Shown here: positions 33,810 to 44,575 of the stretch, piece by piece
How the letters are laid out: every line of letters begins with the position of its first letter
How positions within the stretch are numbered: position 1 is the stretch's first letter
NCBI GenBank assembly: GCA_026745465.1
Contig: JACYXH010000125.1
Span: 124,001-188,000 of the forward strand
Source of the DNA: Lota lota
Taxonomy: Eukaryota; Chordata; Actinopteri; Gadiformes; Lotidae
Reading direction: 5' to 3'
DNA length: 64,000 nucleotides
Translations under genes and position numbers: made by a program
The notes under the pieces: generated by a model
What the model saw: the letters and a program-made list of their open reading frames with translations, nothing else
What the model was told of the DNA's origin: nothing
The model's database searches: none

Positions 33810-34045
33810 TTGCAATCCTACAGTGATTTTAAATGTTCCATCAATCTTGAAAAGATCAAAATAGGGGTTTTAGACAAACTATTTGTCTTTACTACAGAGA
33901 GCCTTCTGCCAGGATGCATCAGCGCCTGGCATGGGAACTGCTCTGCCCTCAACCTCAAAGCACTGCAGAGGATCGGTCAGCCCAGCGCATCAGTGGATGT
34001 GAGCTGCTCTCCATCCAGGACATTTACAACGGACGCTGTGTCAAA
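33810..34045 (+). mobile_element. LINE 3' fragment, sister of 7016-7418
   Basis: Encodes the same ESLLPGCISAWHGNCSALNL and SIQDIYNGRCVKK parts in split frames, then is cut by the GA-rich tract at 34045. Confidence 0.7.
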
Positions 34046-34740
34046 AAAGAGGGAGAGAGGGGGGAGGATAGAGTGAGAGAGAGGGAGGGAGAGAGAGAGA
34101 GATAGGGGAGGATAGTGAGAGGGAGAGGGGAGGATAGAGCGAGAGAGAGGGAGGGAGGGGGAGAGAGAGGGAGAGGGATAGAGAGGGGAGGGATAGGGAG
34201 AGAGTGGGGAAGATAGAGTGAGAGAGGGAGGGAGAGGGGAGGATAGCAAGAGAGCGAGAGGGAGAGAGAGGGGAGGATAGAGGGAGGGAGAGGGAGAGAG
34301 AGGGGAGGATAGAGCGAGAGAGAGGGAGGGAGAGAGGGAGGATAGCGGGAGGGAGAGGGAGAGAGAGGGGAGGATAGAGGGAGGGAGAGGGGAGGATAGA
34401 GCAAGAGAGAGGGAGGGAGAGAGAGGTAGAGGGATAGAGAGGGGAGGGATAGGGAGAGAGAGGGGAGGATAGAGTGAGAGAGAGGGATGGAGAGGGAGAG
34501 AAAGGGAGAGAGGGGGAGGATCGCGAGAGAGGGAGAGAGAGGGGAGGATAGAGCGAGAGAGGAAGAGAGAGGGAGAGGGATAGAGAGGGGAGGGAGAAGG
34601 AGAGAGGGGAGGATAGAGCGAGATAGAGAGTGGGATGGAGAGAGAGAGAGAAGGTGGGAGAGAGAGGGGGGCAGAGAGAGGAGGAGAGAGAGAGAAAGAG
34701 AGAGGAGAGAGAAGGAGGCAGAGGGATTGAGAGGGAGTAA
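34045..34740. repeat. GGGAGAGA / GAGAGGGGAGGATAGAG satellite-like tract
   Basis: About 700 bp of purine-only units with a loose 50-60 bp higher-order pattern (GGGGAGGATAGAGCGAGAGA). Coding-looking frames here are artefacts. Confidence 0.92.
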
Positions 34741-34947
34741 GATATTGTTCAGTTATTCAGGATAAGTGTGTGTGTGTGTGTGTGAACGACTGTTTACATT
34801 GGGCCAGATGTTAGAATACAGCGGTTCTCCTTGTCATACAAAGACCTCGTAGAGTTTAGGTTTTGTTTCGTAACGTTTCATTTAACTCTTTTTTCAGTTG
34901 TCACGGGATCACCCACCTCTCTCTTTGATACTCCTGGAATAGTTAGG

Positions 34948-35068
<121 letters not shown>

Positions 35069-35276
35069 TCAAATACATGAAGAATCCAGCCCAACAACAA
35101 CAATCATAAGGTAAATATGCTGATCTGTATCAAACTCAAATCAAATTTCTGCAATAAACAGAGAGGAGAGAGAGGCAAAAACAACTTTATTTTAGTATTT
35201 TTAAAGCCCATTGCGGTATTCTTGTATATTTATAGGCTACTGCTTGTTAAAACTGTCTCTAACATTGCTTATATAT

Positions 35277-35278
35277 AG

Positions 35279-35316
<38 letters not shown>

Positions 35317-35445
35317 TGGCTTTCTGAATATCTGCCTGTAAAGGGTGTTACAAGAGGAAGAAACACGATAACCCAACCAGATGACTCAGTGAAGAGAAAT
35401 GAAGGAAGAAAAGAACCCCGCCTTATTATGGAAACATAACCCATT

Positions 35446-35508
<63 letters not shown>
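35277..35508. repeat. (TG)n and (AC)n tracts flanking about 130 bp
   Basis: (TG)n at 35281-35317 and (AC)n at 35449-35508; the second is followed by an inverted copy of the 14640-14770 segment. Confidence 0.93.
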
Positions 35509-35511
<3 letters not shown>

Positions 35512-35990
35512 GCGCTGCTTGCGCCTCTACTTCCTACTCTGACTGAATCCGCTGTCTGCTGCTCTCATAGCTCTGCTGCTCATGTGTGCACTGTGCGCGT
35601 GCACGCCGGGGCGAGTTCCTGCAGCGAGCGTAGCGGCAATCAACACATCTTTAATTTATTGTTGTGTTGAACATTGGATATGGGCTGGATAAATAGTATT
35701 CGGGGAATCCCCGGAAACCAGGGTCGATCAACGCTAATGAATCCCAGTTACAGACGCAAATAACCACTACATCACCACAGTGTCTCTCGGTTTGCACCGG
35801 CTCTCTTCTAACTCCACAGAGAAGAGGAGAACACACATCAACACATTTGAAGGAGCCTTCACGGTGCGTGAACGCCCCACAGTCAGAGTGGGAAGTTGAA
35901 CCGCGGTGAAATGTGTGTCCGTGGGGGTGGAGCCAGGACTTAGGTTCGGGGCCAGGAGTTAGGGGAGGAGAGGAGAGGACGTGTTGTTCA

Positions 35991-36003
35991 GGAAACGAAA
36001 CTT
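35991..36003 (+). promoter_or_regulatory. IRF-type motif upstream of finTRIM copy 3
   Basis: GGAAACGAAACTT contains the AANNGAAA core bound by interferon regulatory factors. It lies about 60 bp before the TATA box. The spacing between GAAA blocks is one base short of a textbook ISRE. Confidence 0.45.
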
Positions 36004-36052
36004 AACGTTGACAGAAACCCGACGTGGAAGCAGTTCCCTTTTTCAAGAGAAT

Positions 36053-36059
36053 TATAAAA
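36053..36059 (+). promoter_or_regulatory. TATA box and 5' UTR exon of finTRIM copy 3
   Basis: TATAAAA, followed at 36103 by a donor (AATAG|GTGAGT). The 5' intron then ends at GTGTCTAG before GA ATG at 36204. This upstream region is unrelated to that of copies 1 and 2. Confidence 0.6.
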
Positions 36060-36203
36060 CACATTTTGGGACAAATAGTCTGACAGACAGTAACCACAAA
36101 TAGGTGAGTAAAACAATACAACGTTAGAACCTCTCTTCCCTTTTTGGAATTAGAAAAATAATGGAATTGCTCAATACATTAACCTTGTCGTCTGTGTCTA
36201 GGA

Positions 36204-37823
36204 ATGGCCTCTGCTACTTCCTGGTCTGAAGAGAACTTTTCATGTTCCATCTGTCTGGATGTGTTCAACAGCCCAGTTTCCACACCATGTGGACACAACT
36301 TCTGCAGAACCTGTATTACCAAGTTTTGGGATGACCAAGTCCAGTACAAATGTCCTGTTTGCAATGAGCTTTTCAACACTAGACCTGATCTACGTGTCAA
36401 TATCCTCGTATCAGAGATGATTGACCAGTTTAGAAGTTCTGTACGAGTCAAAGATCAGCCTTGTGTTGAACCAGGAGAAGTTCCCTGTGACGTCTGTACT
36501 GGGACCCAGCTGAAGGCTGTGAAGTCCTGCCTAATGTGTTTTACCTCTTACTGCCAAACCCACCTGGAGCCTCATCAGAGAGTCGCAGGCCTGAAGAAAC
36601 ATCAGCTGGTAGAGCCTATGGACCGTCTGGAAGACAGGATGTGTAAGAAACACGACCGACTTCTGGAGGTCTTCTGTCCGACTGAGCAGGTGTGTGTGTG
36701 TCTGTTATGCACAGTGTTGGATCACAAGTCCCATCCTGTTGTACCTCTAAAGGAGGAATATGAAGTGAAGACTGCTCAGCTGGGAAAGATAGATTCTGAA
36801 GTTCAGCAGATGATCCAGGAGAGAAAACTAAAGATTAAGGAGATCAAAGACACAGTAGAAATGAGCAAGAAAGACGCAGACAGAGAGATAGCTGATGGTT
36901 CGCAGGTCTTCACTGCTCTTAAGCGCTCTATTGAAAAGTGGCAGGATGAGTTCAACCAAACGGTTAAAGAGAGACTGAAATCCACAGAGAAACAAGTTGA
37001 AGACCTCATCAAAGAGCTGGAGCAGGAAATAGAAGATCTGACCAATAGAATCTCAGAGGTGAAGCAGCTCTCACACATTGAAGACCACCTCCACTTCCTA
37101 AAGACCTTCAGATCCCTGAAGGATCCTCCACCCACCAGGGACTGGACAACGGTGGAGGTCCGTCCTCCGTCATACGTAGGGACCTTGAGGAGATCCCTGG
37201 ATCAGCTGGAGGAGACACTGAACATGGAGATGAAGAAGCTGTGTGCTGCTGAACTGAAGAGGGTCCAGCAGTATGAAGTAGATGTGACTCTGGATCCTGA
37301 TACAGCTCATCCTTGGCTCATCCTGTCTGAAGATGGGAAACATGTACATCATGGAGGTCAAAGTAATAAACTCCCAGACAACCCTAAGAGATTTACACCG
37401 AATCTATGTGTTCTCACGAGGCAGAGCTTCTCCTCAGGAAGATTTTACTTTGAGTTCCAGGTTAAAGACAAGACTGCATGGCGTTTAGGAGTGGCCAGAG
37501 AGTCCATCAACAGAAAAGGTTGGATCATATTGACCCCTGAGAATGGTTACTGGACTCTTTACTTCAACAACGATGGGTTGGTATTCAAAGATAACCCTGC
37601 TGTCCATCTCCCTCTGAGAGCTGAGCTCCAGAAGGTGGGGGTGTTTGTTGATTATGATGAGGGTCTGGTCTCCTTCTATGATGTGGAAGCCAGGGTTCAT
37701 ATCTACTCTGCTACTGGCTGCACCTTTAGTGAGCCTCTCTATCCATTCCTCTGCCCAGAGTTTTGTGATAAAGGTAAAAACTCTGCTCCCCTGATCATCT
37801 CACCTGTCAATCAAACAGACTAG
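36204..37823 (+). CDS. finTRIM E3 ubiquitin ligase, copy 3 (intact)
   Basis: 539 residues with the same layout as copy 1: RING Cys14-Cys53 complete, B-box 1, B-box 2, coiled coil, PRY-SPRY to EPLYPFLCP and a TAG. Single coding exon after a 5' intron; the ATG is two bases after the acceptor, as in the other copies. Differences from copy 1 are concentrated in the early RING-to-B-box linker, the second B-box and the SPRY surface (for example around residues 440-480). Its promoter region has a TATA box and an IRF-type motif, so interferon control is plausible. One residue is missing after KKLC relative to copy 1. Both are likely functional ligases; substrate unknown. Confidence 0.93.
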   Translation: MASATSWSEENFSCSICLDVFNSPVSTPCGHNFCRTCITKFWDDQVQYKCPVCNELFNTRPDLRVNILVSEMIDQFRSSVRVKDQPCVEPGEVPCDVCTGTQLKAVKSCLMCFTSYCQTHLEPHQRVAGLKKHQLVEPMDRLEDRMCKKHDRLLEVFCPTEQVCVCLLCTVLDHKSHPVVPLKEEYEVKTAQLGKIDSEVQQMIQERKLKIKEIKDTVEMSKKDADREIADGSQVFTALKRSIEKWQDEFNQTVKERLKSTEKQVEDLIKELEQEIEDLTNRISEVKQLSHIEDHLHFLKTFRSLKDPPPTRDWTTVEVRPPSYVGTLRRSLDQLEETLNMEMKKLCAAELKRVQQYEVDVTLDPDTAHPWLILSEDGKHVHHGGQSNKLPDNPKRFTPNLCVLTRQSFSSGRFYFEFQVKDKTAWRLGVARESINRKGWIILTPENGYWTLYFNNDGLVFKDNPAVHLPLRAELQKVGVFVDYDEGLVSFYDVEARVHIYSATGCTFSEPLYPFLCPEFCDKGKNSAPLIISPVNQTD

Positions 37824-38224
37824 GACCTTTTGTTTGATAGTTAAATAATCAAACAACCAAAACAACTAATGTTGTTTCATGATTGAGAATCTCTGCTATG
37901 TGATATCTGAGAGAACTGCATTAATGTATATAATGTATAATCTGCTGTCTTTTAACACGGATCAATTCGTTAAGAAAATAACCCTTACTAATATAAAATG
38001 TAACCCCTTAGAAATTCTTAGATTACACTCTATTGTTCAAGGGTAATGCTATAAAATTGTAACGGTTGCAGTTGTGTGCAACATGTTTGGATGATTAGTT
38101 TGTATAACATAATCTGTAGTTTTTTAAACATTAGTTTATATTTCTGAATCATGAATGACAACATAATGAAATGTCTTTAGACTTTTCTGATTTCAATAAT
38201 AAATTGCAAAAAATACAATGGGTC

Positions 38225-38420
38225 ATTCTCAATGGAATAAGTACATCATCAGTACAATATGTATTCAGTGGAATAGGTACATTCTCAGTACAATATGTAT
38301 TCAGTGGAATACATTCACAGTGCAATAGGTACATTCTCAGAACAATATGTGTTTAGTTGAATAGGTAAGGTTCTGTGGAATAGGTACTTTCTCAGTACAA
38401 TATGTATTAAGTAGATTAGG
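38225..38420. repeat. 36-bp-type minisatellite, about 5 degenerate copies
   Basis: TCAGTACAATATGTATTCAG-type units as after finTRIM copies 1 and 2. Confidence 0.85.
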
Positions 38421-38429
38421 TACATTATT

Positions 38430-38961
38430 AGGGAGATATAAAAAATGTACATTTGTTGCCTAAAACCCCTATTTTACACATTATGGGATTCATGGAAGGA
38501 TTAAAATCACTGATCGATTGCACACATTTGTAGCTGATGAGCCAGTCAATGACTTAATGTCCACCATACAACAACCCAACATGTGTTACACCTTACACAA
38601 AGGTCACAGTGACTACATGTAAAGATTCACCCCATGTGTGTGAGTACCGTGACTTTGTCTTGACAGCTCTCCTCTCCTCTCCATCCTCTCATCTTAGTTT
38701 CTCCTCTCTCCTTCCTCTACCTTCTCTTCCTCCTCTGCTCTCCTTTCTAGCTAATCGGATTATGGTCATTCTTGTCATGCATACACATTGTGTACACATT
38801 ACAACAGTAAGCATATTTTGATTTGTTTAGTAAAATATTGTTAAATACTTTAACTTTAATTTAGGTATCCCATAATTAAAATAAAGTGGCAAAGATTGGT
38901 CCATAACAGCTTATAAATTTACAAGCAAATATCATGGACATTAGAAATCAAAACAATGATC

Positions 38962-39026
<65 letters not shown>

Positions 39027-39408
39027 CCGCTCAGTATAAATATAATTACAGGACAATTGCACAATATCAACATAATTGCAAATTATCATTTGTAAAACAA
39101 CCTTTAAAACCAGTCAGCTAAATTATATTTTATCAACCCCACCCAAACATTCAGTCAGTAATGAATATCAATCCCACCCAAACATAGTCAGTCAGTTAGA
39201 TTAGATTATAATATCAACCCCACCCAAAGCTGAACTCCAATTTAATTGCCGTTAAAATTCAAGACAGTGTAGTGACAACAAGTGTGTCTCCAATTCTCTG
39301 AGTCATTCAGTCACTGTGGTGAAAGGATGAACACAGTTTAACAAACCTACCTTTAATGATGTCTTGTTGTGGTGTGTGTGTTGAGCACCAAAGGCTCTTT
39401 AACCATTC

Positions 39409-39410
<2 letters not shown>
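38430..39410. other. No gene; shared flank and poly-C/(AC)n tract
   Basis: 38540-38790 resembles 7430-7650 and 33560-33800 (inverted). Poly-C of about 18 then (AC)n at 38979-39022. No frame. Confidence 0.6.

Positions 39411-39459
<49 letters not shown>
39411..39459. repeat. (CA)n microsatellite
   Basis: About 24 CA units inside the 39180-39720 segment that is inverted relative to 11440-11990. Confidence 0.95.
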
Positions 39460-39461
<2 letters not shown>

Positions 39462-40624
39462 GTGTCTTCTTCACCCTATTCATGTTGGCCAGAAGGTGAA
39501 CTGCACCGAGGTGGATTCACCGCCCCCTAGTGGCTCCACATACAATAACAGAGTACTACAACATGGCTCTGATTAACGGCCTCATATCTTCCTATTGAGT
39601 CATTTATCAGATGCGTTCATCCAAAGCTACTTACAGTGAATACAGATACACATAGGCGCAGGAAGTAAGGTGCTGAGGGTGCTGCAGCACCCCCTGTCGG
39701 CTGAGAGGGAAATAATCTTGGAAATAATAATGATGTTTTTAAATAAGTTTTGATTGATATATTATAGAAAATACTTTTCTTAAGGCTGAGTAGCAGCTGG
39801 TCCTAAAATATACTTACTGAGTTGGTTGAGTGGTAGTAGGTCCTATAGACTCATCCTGCCAGTTTGAGTCAAATGTTATGCATTGCTAGGGTAACGTTGT
39901 CTTGATTTGGAGAACATGCTTTTTTTTAAGGCTGATTGCTTGTAAATCAATAAACAAGAGAAAATAAAAGACAGTGGCATAGAGCAACAGGGATGGGGTC
40001 TGCATGCAGCTGGGCCTCAAAAAGGCCTGAAGCCTTATCTGAACAGTTCTTCTGAAGGAAGATCTGCTTTTTTTCCTTTCCTGGTAATCATTCTGGATGA
40101 ACGATCACCAGGAAGTAAATCTATTTCCTTTGTTCCTCAAATACCGCTTGCAGCGCCGGGTACGTCGGAGCTCATCGATACTTAGATTAGATTACACTTT
40201 ATATACTACGGTGTGTAATAGTATCCCGAGGGCACCCCCCAGGGGCCCCGGTTAACTCCCGGTTTCGGGACCCATCCCTACTCACGCATGCGTCCTCCTC
40301 GTGGATAACGCCCTGATGCTTTAACACCAAACTAACTTTGTTAAAGTCCCGTGTTGGCCTCGCCTGGTCGGGTTCAACCAAAGCGTACAGAATGCGGCCC
40401 CACGTGCCTGCGCCGCGCTCCAAACAGGACGCCGAACACCGAGCACGCGCTGGTGGAATCCGACGAGGCGACACAATAGAGCACGTGAAGGTTGGTTTCG
40501 CTAAGCATCAACATCACGTGTTCACACGGAGCGCAGGAGACCCGTGTGGGGCTAACGCTACAGTACAACATGGCGCCCTGCGGACAGGACAATGAGGATT
40601 AGAGGTTCAATGTGTTGGACCCAC

Positions 40625-40715
40625 CTTGGAATGTTTCTGTCCCGGCTCTCCGCTTTAAAACGTCTTGTTCTTCGTCTCCGGAGAGGCTAACGCGTCCATG
40701 TTGTCTCTTCGTCAT
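40625..40715 (-). pseudogene. Orphan copy of the finTRIM first exon
   Basis: Third copy of the 91-bp exon, frame open, donor kept. The similarity to the copy-2 upstream region ends at about 39950, before the RING exon would begin, so there is no finTRIM body. The TATA equivalent near 40778 reads TATACATAA on the minus strand. Confidence 0.65.
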
Positions 40716-41159
40716 GTCGTCCCTTCGTCGGTTGGATTTCCGTAAACTTCCGTTTCCTGAACAAGAGAGAGGGGTCGTTATGTATAGCTCCAGGCTCGGG
40801 CCCGCCCCCTCGGTATGACACTTCCGGTCTGAGTTTGGAGTACTCCGGACAAGACGAAACGAACGAACCATACATAGCCTCACCGTTTCCTCTACTCTCA
40901 CCGTGCGTGTGCGTTACGCCGCCGTCGTTCGTTCCGATTTCGTTCACTAGTTTGTCTGTCCGTCTCGATGTTTCTCTCGGTTCCTTCACTCCGTTTGTCC
41001 GTCGTCGTTTTCTCCGTTCTTTGTTTTTTTTAATCAAAAATATCAATTTGTATTTACATTATCATTCTGATATAAATAATAACATGCAACAATCACACAC
41101 ACACACCCAAAATAATCCTGCTCACCATACACATCATACACAACATAACTTATAAGCTA

Positions 41160-41985
41160 TAAAAACAAACATCCACCACAAAACAAAACAACATAAACAT
41201 TAAAAAATAAAATAAAAAGCATAAATAGACATAAGGAAACATTCTTTAAAAATATATCTGCATTTTCCTATCATCTGTCTCACTGATAAAGCTGGAACCA
41301 TCAATAAACCATTCTTTAAAAGTGTCTCTTCCTAAGTGGTTTTTTAACATTTCCACCTCTTTCCTAATCTTTGCTTCGAACAAAACCCGTTCATCCACTT
41401 TTCTTCATTCATAATATGCCATGTTCCTCCTTATCCACACTGCATATCTTGCATAGCTCAACATGTAATTCAACAAATGAATATTTACATTTCCCTCTTT
41501 TTTACACAGTCCGAATAACATGTTTTCTTTTCACTTCTTCCCCTCCATTACATCCAGTTTCCAGGGAGTTTTTACCATGATTTTTATTTTGTTATAGAGC
41601 TTCTGTAAGAACTTACACTTAATGAATAAATGCATCAAGTGTTCTGGTTCTGTTTCACACATGTGATATTCTCTTTTAATCACTGTATTTATTTGGTGAA
41701 ATACAACTCTTGTGAATATTCTATCGTGTCTTAATTTGTAATCAGTTTTCTCATTCCAGATTATTGTATTTTACTTTTAAATTCTTCCATATGTTTTTTA
41801 CATTAATGCCCACAAAAACCCCTTCCCACACCTTCTCAGAAGCACGCGCTTTGAATTCTTTATTCACCAGATTATTATAAAAGTATTTTGTTTTTAATTT
41901 ACACATTTCAATATGTTTCCCATTCTTTTCCACATATAATTCAGGAAATGTTATTTTCCTGTCAACCACCACATTCTTTTATTTT
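41160..41985 (-). mobile_element. L1-type LINE ORF2 3' fragment, longer copy
   Basis: Minus strand: VVDRKITFPELYVEKNGK, the Cys/His knuckle (YHMCETEPEHLMHLF), then RKEVEMLKNHLGRDTFKEW near the C-terminus. About 430 bp more at the 3' end than the 30690-31095 copy. Confidence 0.65.
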
Positions 41986-42089
41986 CTAAATCCATTGAAC
42001 ACCAACTCACCCTCTTTGTTAGTTAAAACTGAAATGATGCATGAATAGTAAGAACTTGAAGCTCATGTGTCAACAACAAAGACTATTTC

Positions 42090-42299
42090 TGAAAAAAGAG
42101 GAGGAGGATGAAGAGGAGGGGAAAGGAGGAGGAGGAGGAGGAGAAGGACGTGCAGGAAGAGAGGGGAGGAGGAAGAGAAGGGGGAAGGAGTTGGAAGAAG
42201 AGAAGGGAGGAGGAAGAGAAGGAGGAGGAGGGGGGAGGAATTGGAGAAGAGAGGAGGAGGGAGGAAGTGGAGGGTAGGTGGGAGGAAGTGGAGCAGGAG
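42090..42299. repeat. GGA-rich purine block, left flank of the virus-like element
   Basis: Shared with 31180-31465; the element terminal repeat starts directly after it at 42300. Confidence 0.85.
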
Positions 42300-42876
42300 A
42301 GTAGTATATAAGTAACCCCCTTTCGAGAAAAAGCCACACCCAGGTCATAGGTCAGATCAAAAGCGGAAACCACACATACAACATCCGGTCTGCCCCAGTG
42401 TTGACCGGGTGTTGACCAATGCAGCCCAATGTTAACCATGTTGAGCGGAAGTTGTATTCCTGCTAAACATCCGTTTTGTTAAACATCCGTTTAGTTAAAA
42501 AATAAAAGGCATGATGCTCCGGAAGTGGCTGTGATGCCTGTGATGCCTGCGATGCCGGCGATGCCTGAGGATCCGGGGGGTCCGAGGCGCCGGAAGTGAG
42601 TGTGTGGCTCCGGTGTGTCTGAGGGGAAAGGAGGGGAAAGGAGGGGAAAGGAGGGGAAGGGGTGGGGGTCAAGCGTGGAGAGTTGGTTAGGGATGGTGGG
42701 GGCGGGTGTGTGTGTGTGTGAGTGTGTGTGTGTGTGTGTGTGAAGTGGGTTTTCAAAACATATAGTCTTGGTTGTCGACATACATTGAAATCAAACAAAA
42801 GTGTGAAACGATGGCTATCTTCAAAGGGGGGCAGGGGGAAAGGGTGGGGGTCAAGCGTGGAGATGTGTTTAGGGAT

Positions 42877-42923
<47 letters not shown>

Positions 42924-42972
42924 GTGTGACATCCGGGGTGGGGGCATTTTAAAAGTGGGTGTGTGTCTGTTA
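42300..42972. repeat. Left terminal inverted repeat
   Basis: Outer 500 bp match the right end closely, including the direct pair AACATCCGTTTTGTTAAACA/TCCGTTT and a short GATGCCTG tandem. The inner part has two copies of a subrepeat (about 42650-42800 and 42830-42972), each with GTCAAGCGTGGAGA and a TG tract. Confidence 0.92.
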
Positions 42973-42985
42973 GGTTAGTATTGCC

Positions 42986-42993
42986 TTTAAAAA
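42986..42993 (+). promoter_or_regulatory. TATA-like element of the left gene
   Basis: TTTAAAAA, about 40 bp before the ATG at 43030, just inside the left terminal repeat. Confidence 0.4.
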
Positions 42994-43029
42994 CAGTCAT
43001 CCTCTGTGGTTATACACATCTTTCCCATC

Positions 43030-43782
43030 ATGGACACCGCAACAGCAGAGCACCAGGACAGCGTGAAGCGGCCTTCTCTAGGTATGTGGACGGGTCATAC
43101 ACCACAATATAACCAAGGGGCTACGGAGGATGATATGCCAGTACCTAATGCTCCACTCAAGAGAATGAAGAATTCTAAAATCGGGGGAGAGCGACACACA
43201 GAAGCGTCAACTGTGTATTATGGCGATGAAGGCTTTGAGTACGTAATTTCATTCAAGGATGGATATGTTGTGTTAAAAGCAAAAGACTGTGATGATGATC
43301 TACGCATGTCTACCCATGATTGGCTACATTTCCGTGAGAATGTATGTCCTGAGCTGGATATTGAAGGATGGAGTCAAGGCCCCTATGTCTCCCAGTGGCA
43401 TGGGGATTTGGGATCCAAGATATACCGCATGGAGACAAATCTTTTTATGAAGAAGAAGAGTGATTTTATATTTTTCCGTCGTTGCTGTAATCCTATCCTG
43501 TTTCTGAACAATCGTGACCCATTTTGCCTAGACAGACACCCGACCCATAACAGTGCTATAGCATCTGATTGTTGGTTTGACACTGTCTTTTTCATTCAGT
43601 GGGGTGACTGGCCCGAGATACAAGCGCTTTTTCAGGATATTGACAGAGTTGTCAAACAGTACCTGCGCGAATGCTCTTACGGAGAAATTAAAAAAGAGCT
43701 ATTTGGGTCTGATGAAGACAATGCAGAGGATCTCATTAATGATCTATCGTGTAGCGATGCTACATTGTTCAAGCAGCTGTAG
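43030..43782 (+). CDS. Unassigned element protein, 250 residues (unspliced form)
   Basis: ATG in good context (CCCATCATGG) opens 250 codons to TAG. The protein has an acidic C-terminal tail (FGSDEDNAEDLINDL), several Trp residues and two Cys (RRCCNP) but no domain I can name. A strong donor (CTAG|GTATGT at 43082) lies after codon 17, allowing an alternative spliced product with the next exon. Position next to the left terminus suggests an early gene; this is inference. It lacks the HHCC/DDE signature of an integrase. Confidence 0.7.
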   Translation: MDTATAEHQDSVKRPSLGMWTGHTPQYNQGATEDDMPVPNAPLKRMKNSKIGGERHTEASTVYYGDEGFEYVISFKDGYVVLKAKDCDDDLRMSTHDWLHFRENVCPELDIEGWSQGPYVSQWHGDLGSKIYRMETNLFMKKKSDFIFFRRCCNPILFLNNRDPFCLDRHPTHNSAIASDCWFDTVFFIQWGDWPEIQALFQDIDRVVKQYLRECSYGEIKKELFGSDEDNAEDLINDLSCSDATLFKQL

Positions 43783-43880
43783 AACATGGTGAATATATAG
43801 AAAAAGCCCAAATGTATTCTATTTTTTCTTTTCTTTTTTTTTTGTTGGTGTCTAAATGTAAAATGTGTTATGTTATACAG

Positions 43881-44353
43881 ATCAGGACAATGATGATCCC
43901 CAGTATGGAGACGAGAACATGCAAGATGATGATGATTTAGACGGGGGTAGAACTAGCAAATGGTTACAAGACTTAGCCGACCAGCTGAATCGAATGTATC
44001 TAGCATATACACAGGGCAACAAGATGGAGGCGGATACGGCGACGCAGAATGAGGATTGGCAACTGATGACCCCTCGTCTAAACCCTGAATCCCTGGGCGT
44101 TTTGAGAGCTACGACGTGTATATGTGTGGAAGCCATCATCAACATGAAGGTCCATGCCGACTGTTGGGGATGTGCGTACAACAACCCGAGTCAACGACGC
44201 CATAGCTGTCTACAAGGACCATCATGGTATCATTACGAAGACAGAAAACAGAATAAAACAGGGGTCGTTGGTAGAAAAGGGGCAAAAACCAAGAAAAGCA
44301 AGAAAGCATCAAATCGTCACTTCAGAGGAGGTGCTAACGATATATTTCTTTAG
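43881..44353 (+). CDS. Second exon of a spliced element gene (174-residue product with 43030-43081)
   Basis: An acceptor (TGTTATACAG at 43871-43880) follows a pyrimidine-rich tract, and the exon joins 43030-43081 in frame; 52 plus 473 bp make 175 codons ending TAG. The protein is acidic at first (MQDDDDLDGG), has a compact Cys/His motif (C-x2-C-x5-SQ-x3-H-x-C at about 44160-44215) and a basic C-terminus (KGAKTKKSKKASNRH). Function not recognised; such short Cys/His proteins occur in small DNA viruses. Confidence 0.65.
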
Positions 44354-44378
44354 CCCGAATAATCCGTACTGAATACCA

Positions 44379-44575
44379 ATGGCTCTACTCCATCGAATGT
44401 CAGAAGAATGCGTCAAGAGTGAACTGGATCTTTTCACTCTACCGTTAACACAGACGTCGATAGATAAATGTACCTATGTTGAAATACCACCGCTATCAGC
44501 GATAACAGATAGCGGGCCCATAGAGTTCTTTGTATCAGCCAGCAGCGAAGACTATGTGGATCTAAACAACACATA
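44379..44575 (+). pseudogene. Major capsid protein gene, 5' part (interrupted)
   Basis: The first 65 codons of a Polinton/adintovirus double-jelly-roll capsid protein, with the family-typical N-terminus (CVKSELDLFTLP, SDSGPIEFFVS). The coding sequence is cut at a TA dinucleotide by the Tc1 element at 44576. Translation would otherwise read into the transposon and stop at 44661. In animal genomes this family is often labelled F54H12.2-like. Confidence 0.88.

Noticed and set aside
36803..37135. Minus-strand frames inside the finTRIM genes
   Set aside because: Antisense shadows of the coiled-coil coding sequence, seen in all copies.
42041..42439. Pro/Ser-rich and Glu/Gly-rich frames
   Set aside because: Purine-rich low-complexity sequence, open on both strands.
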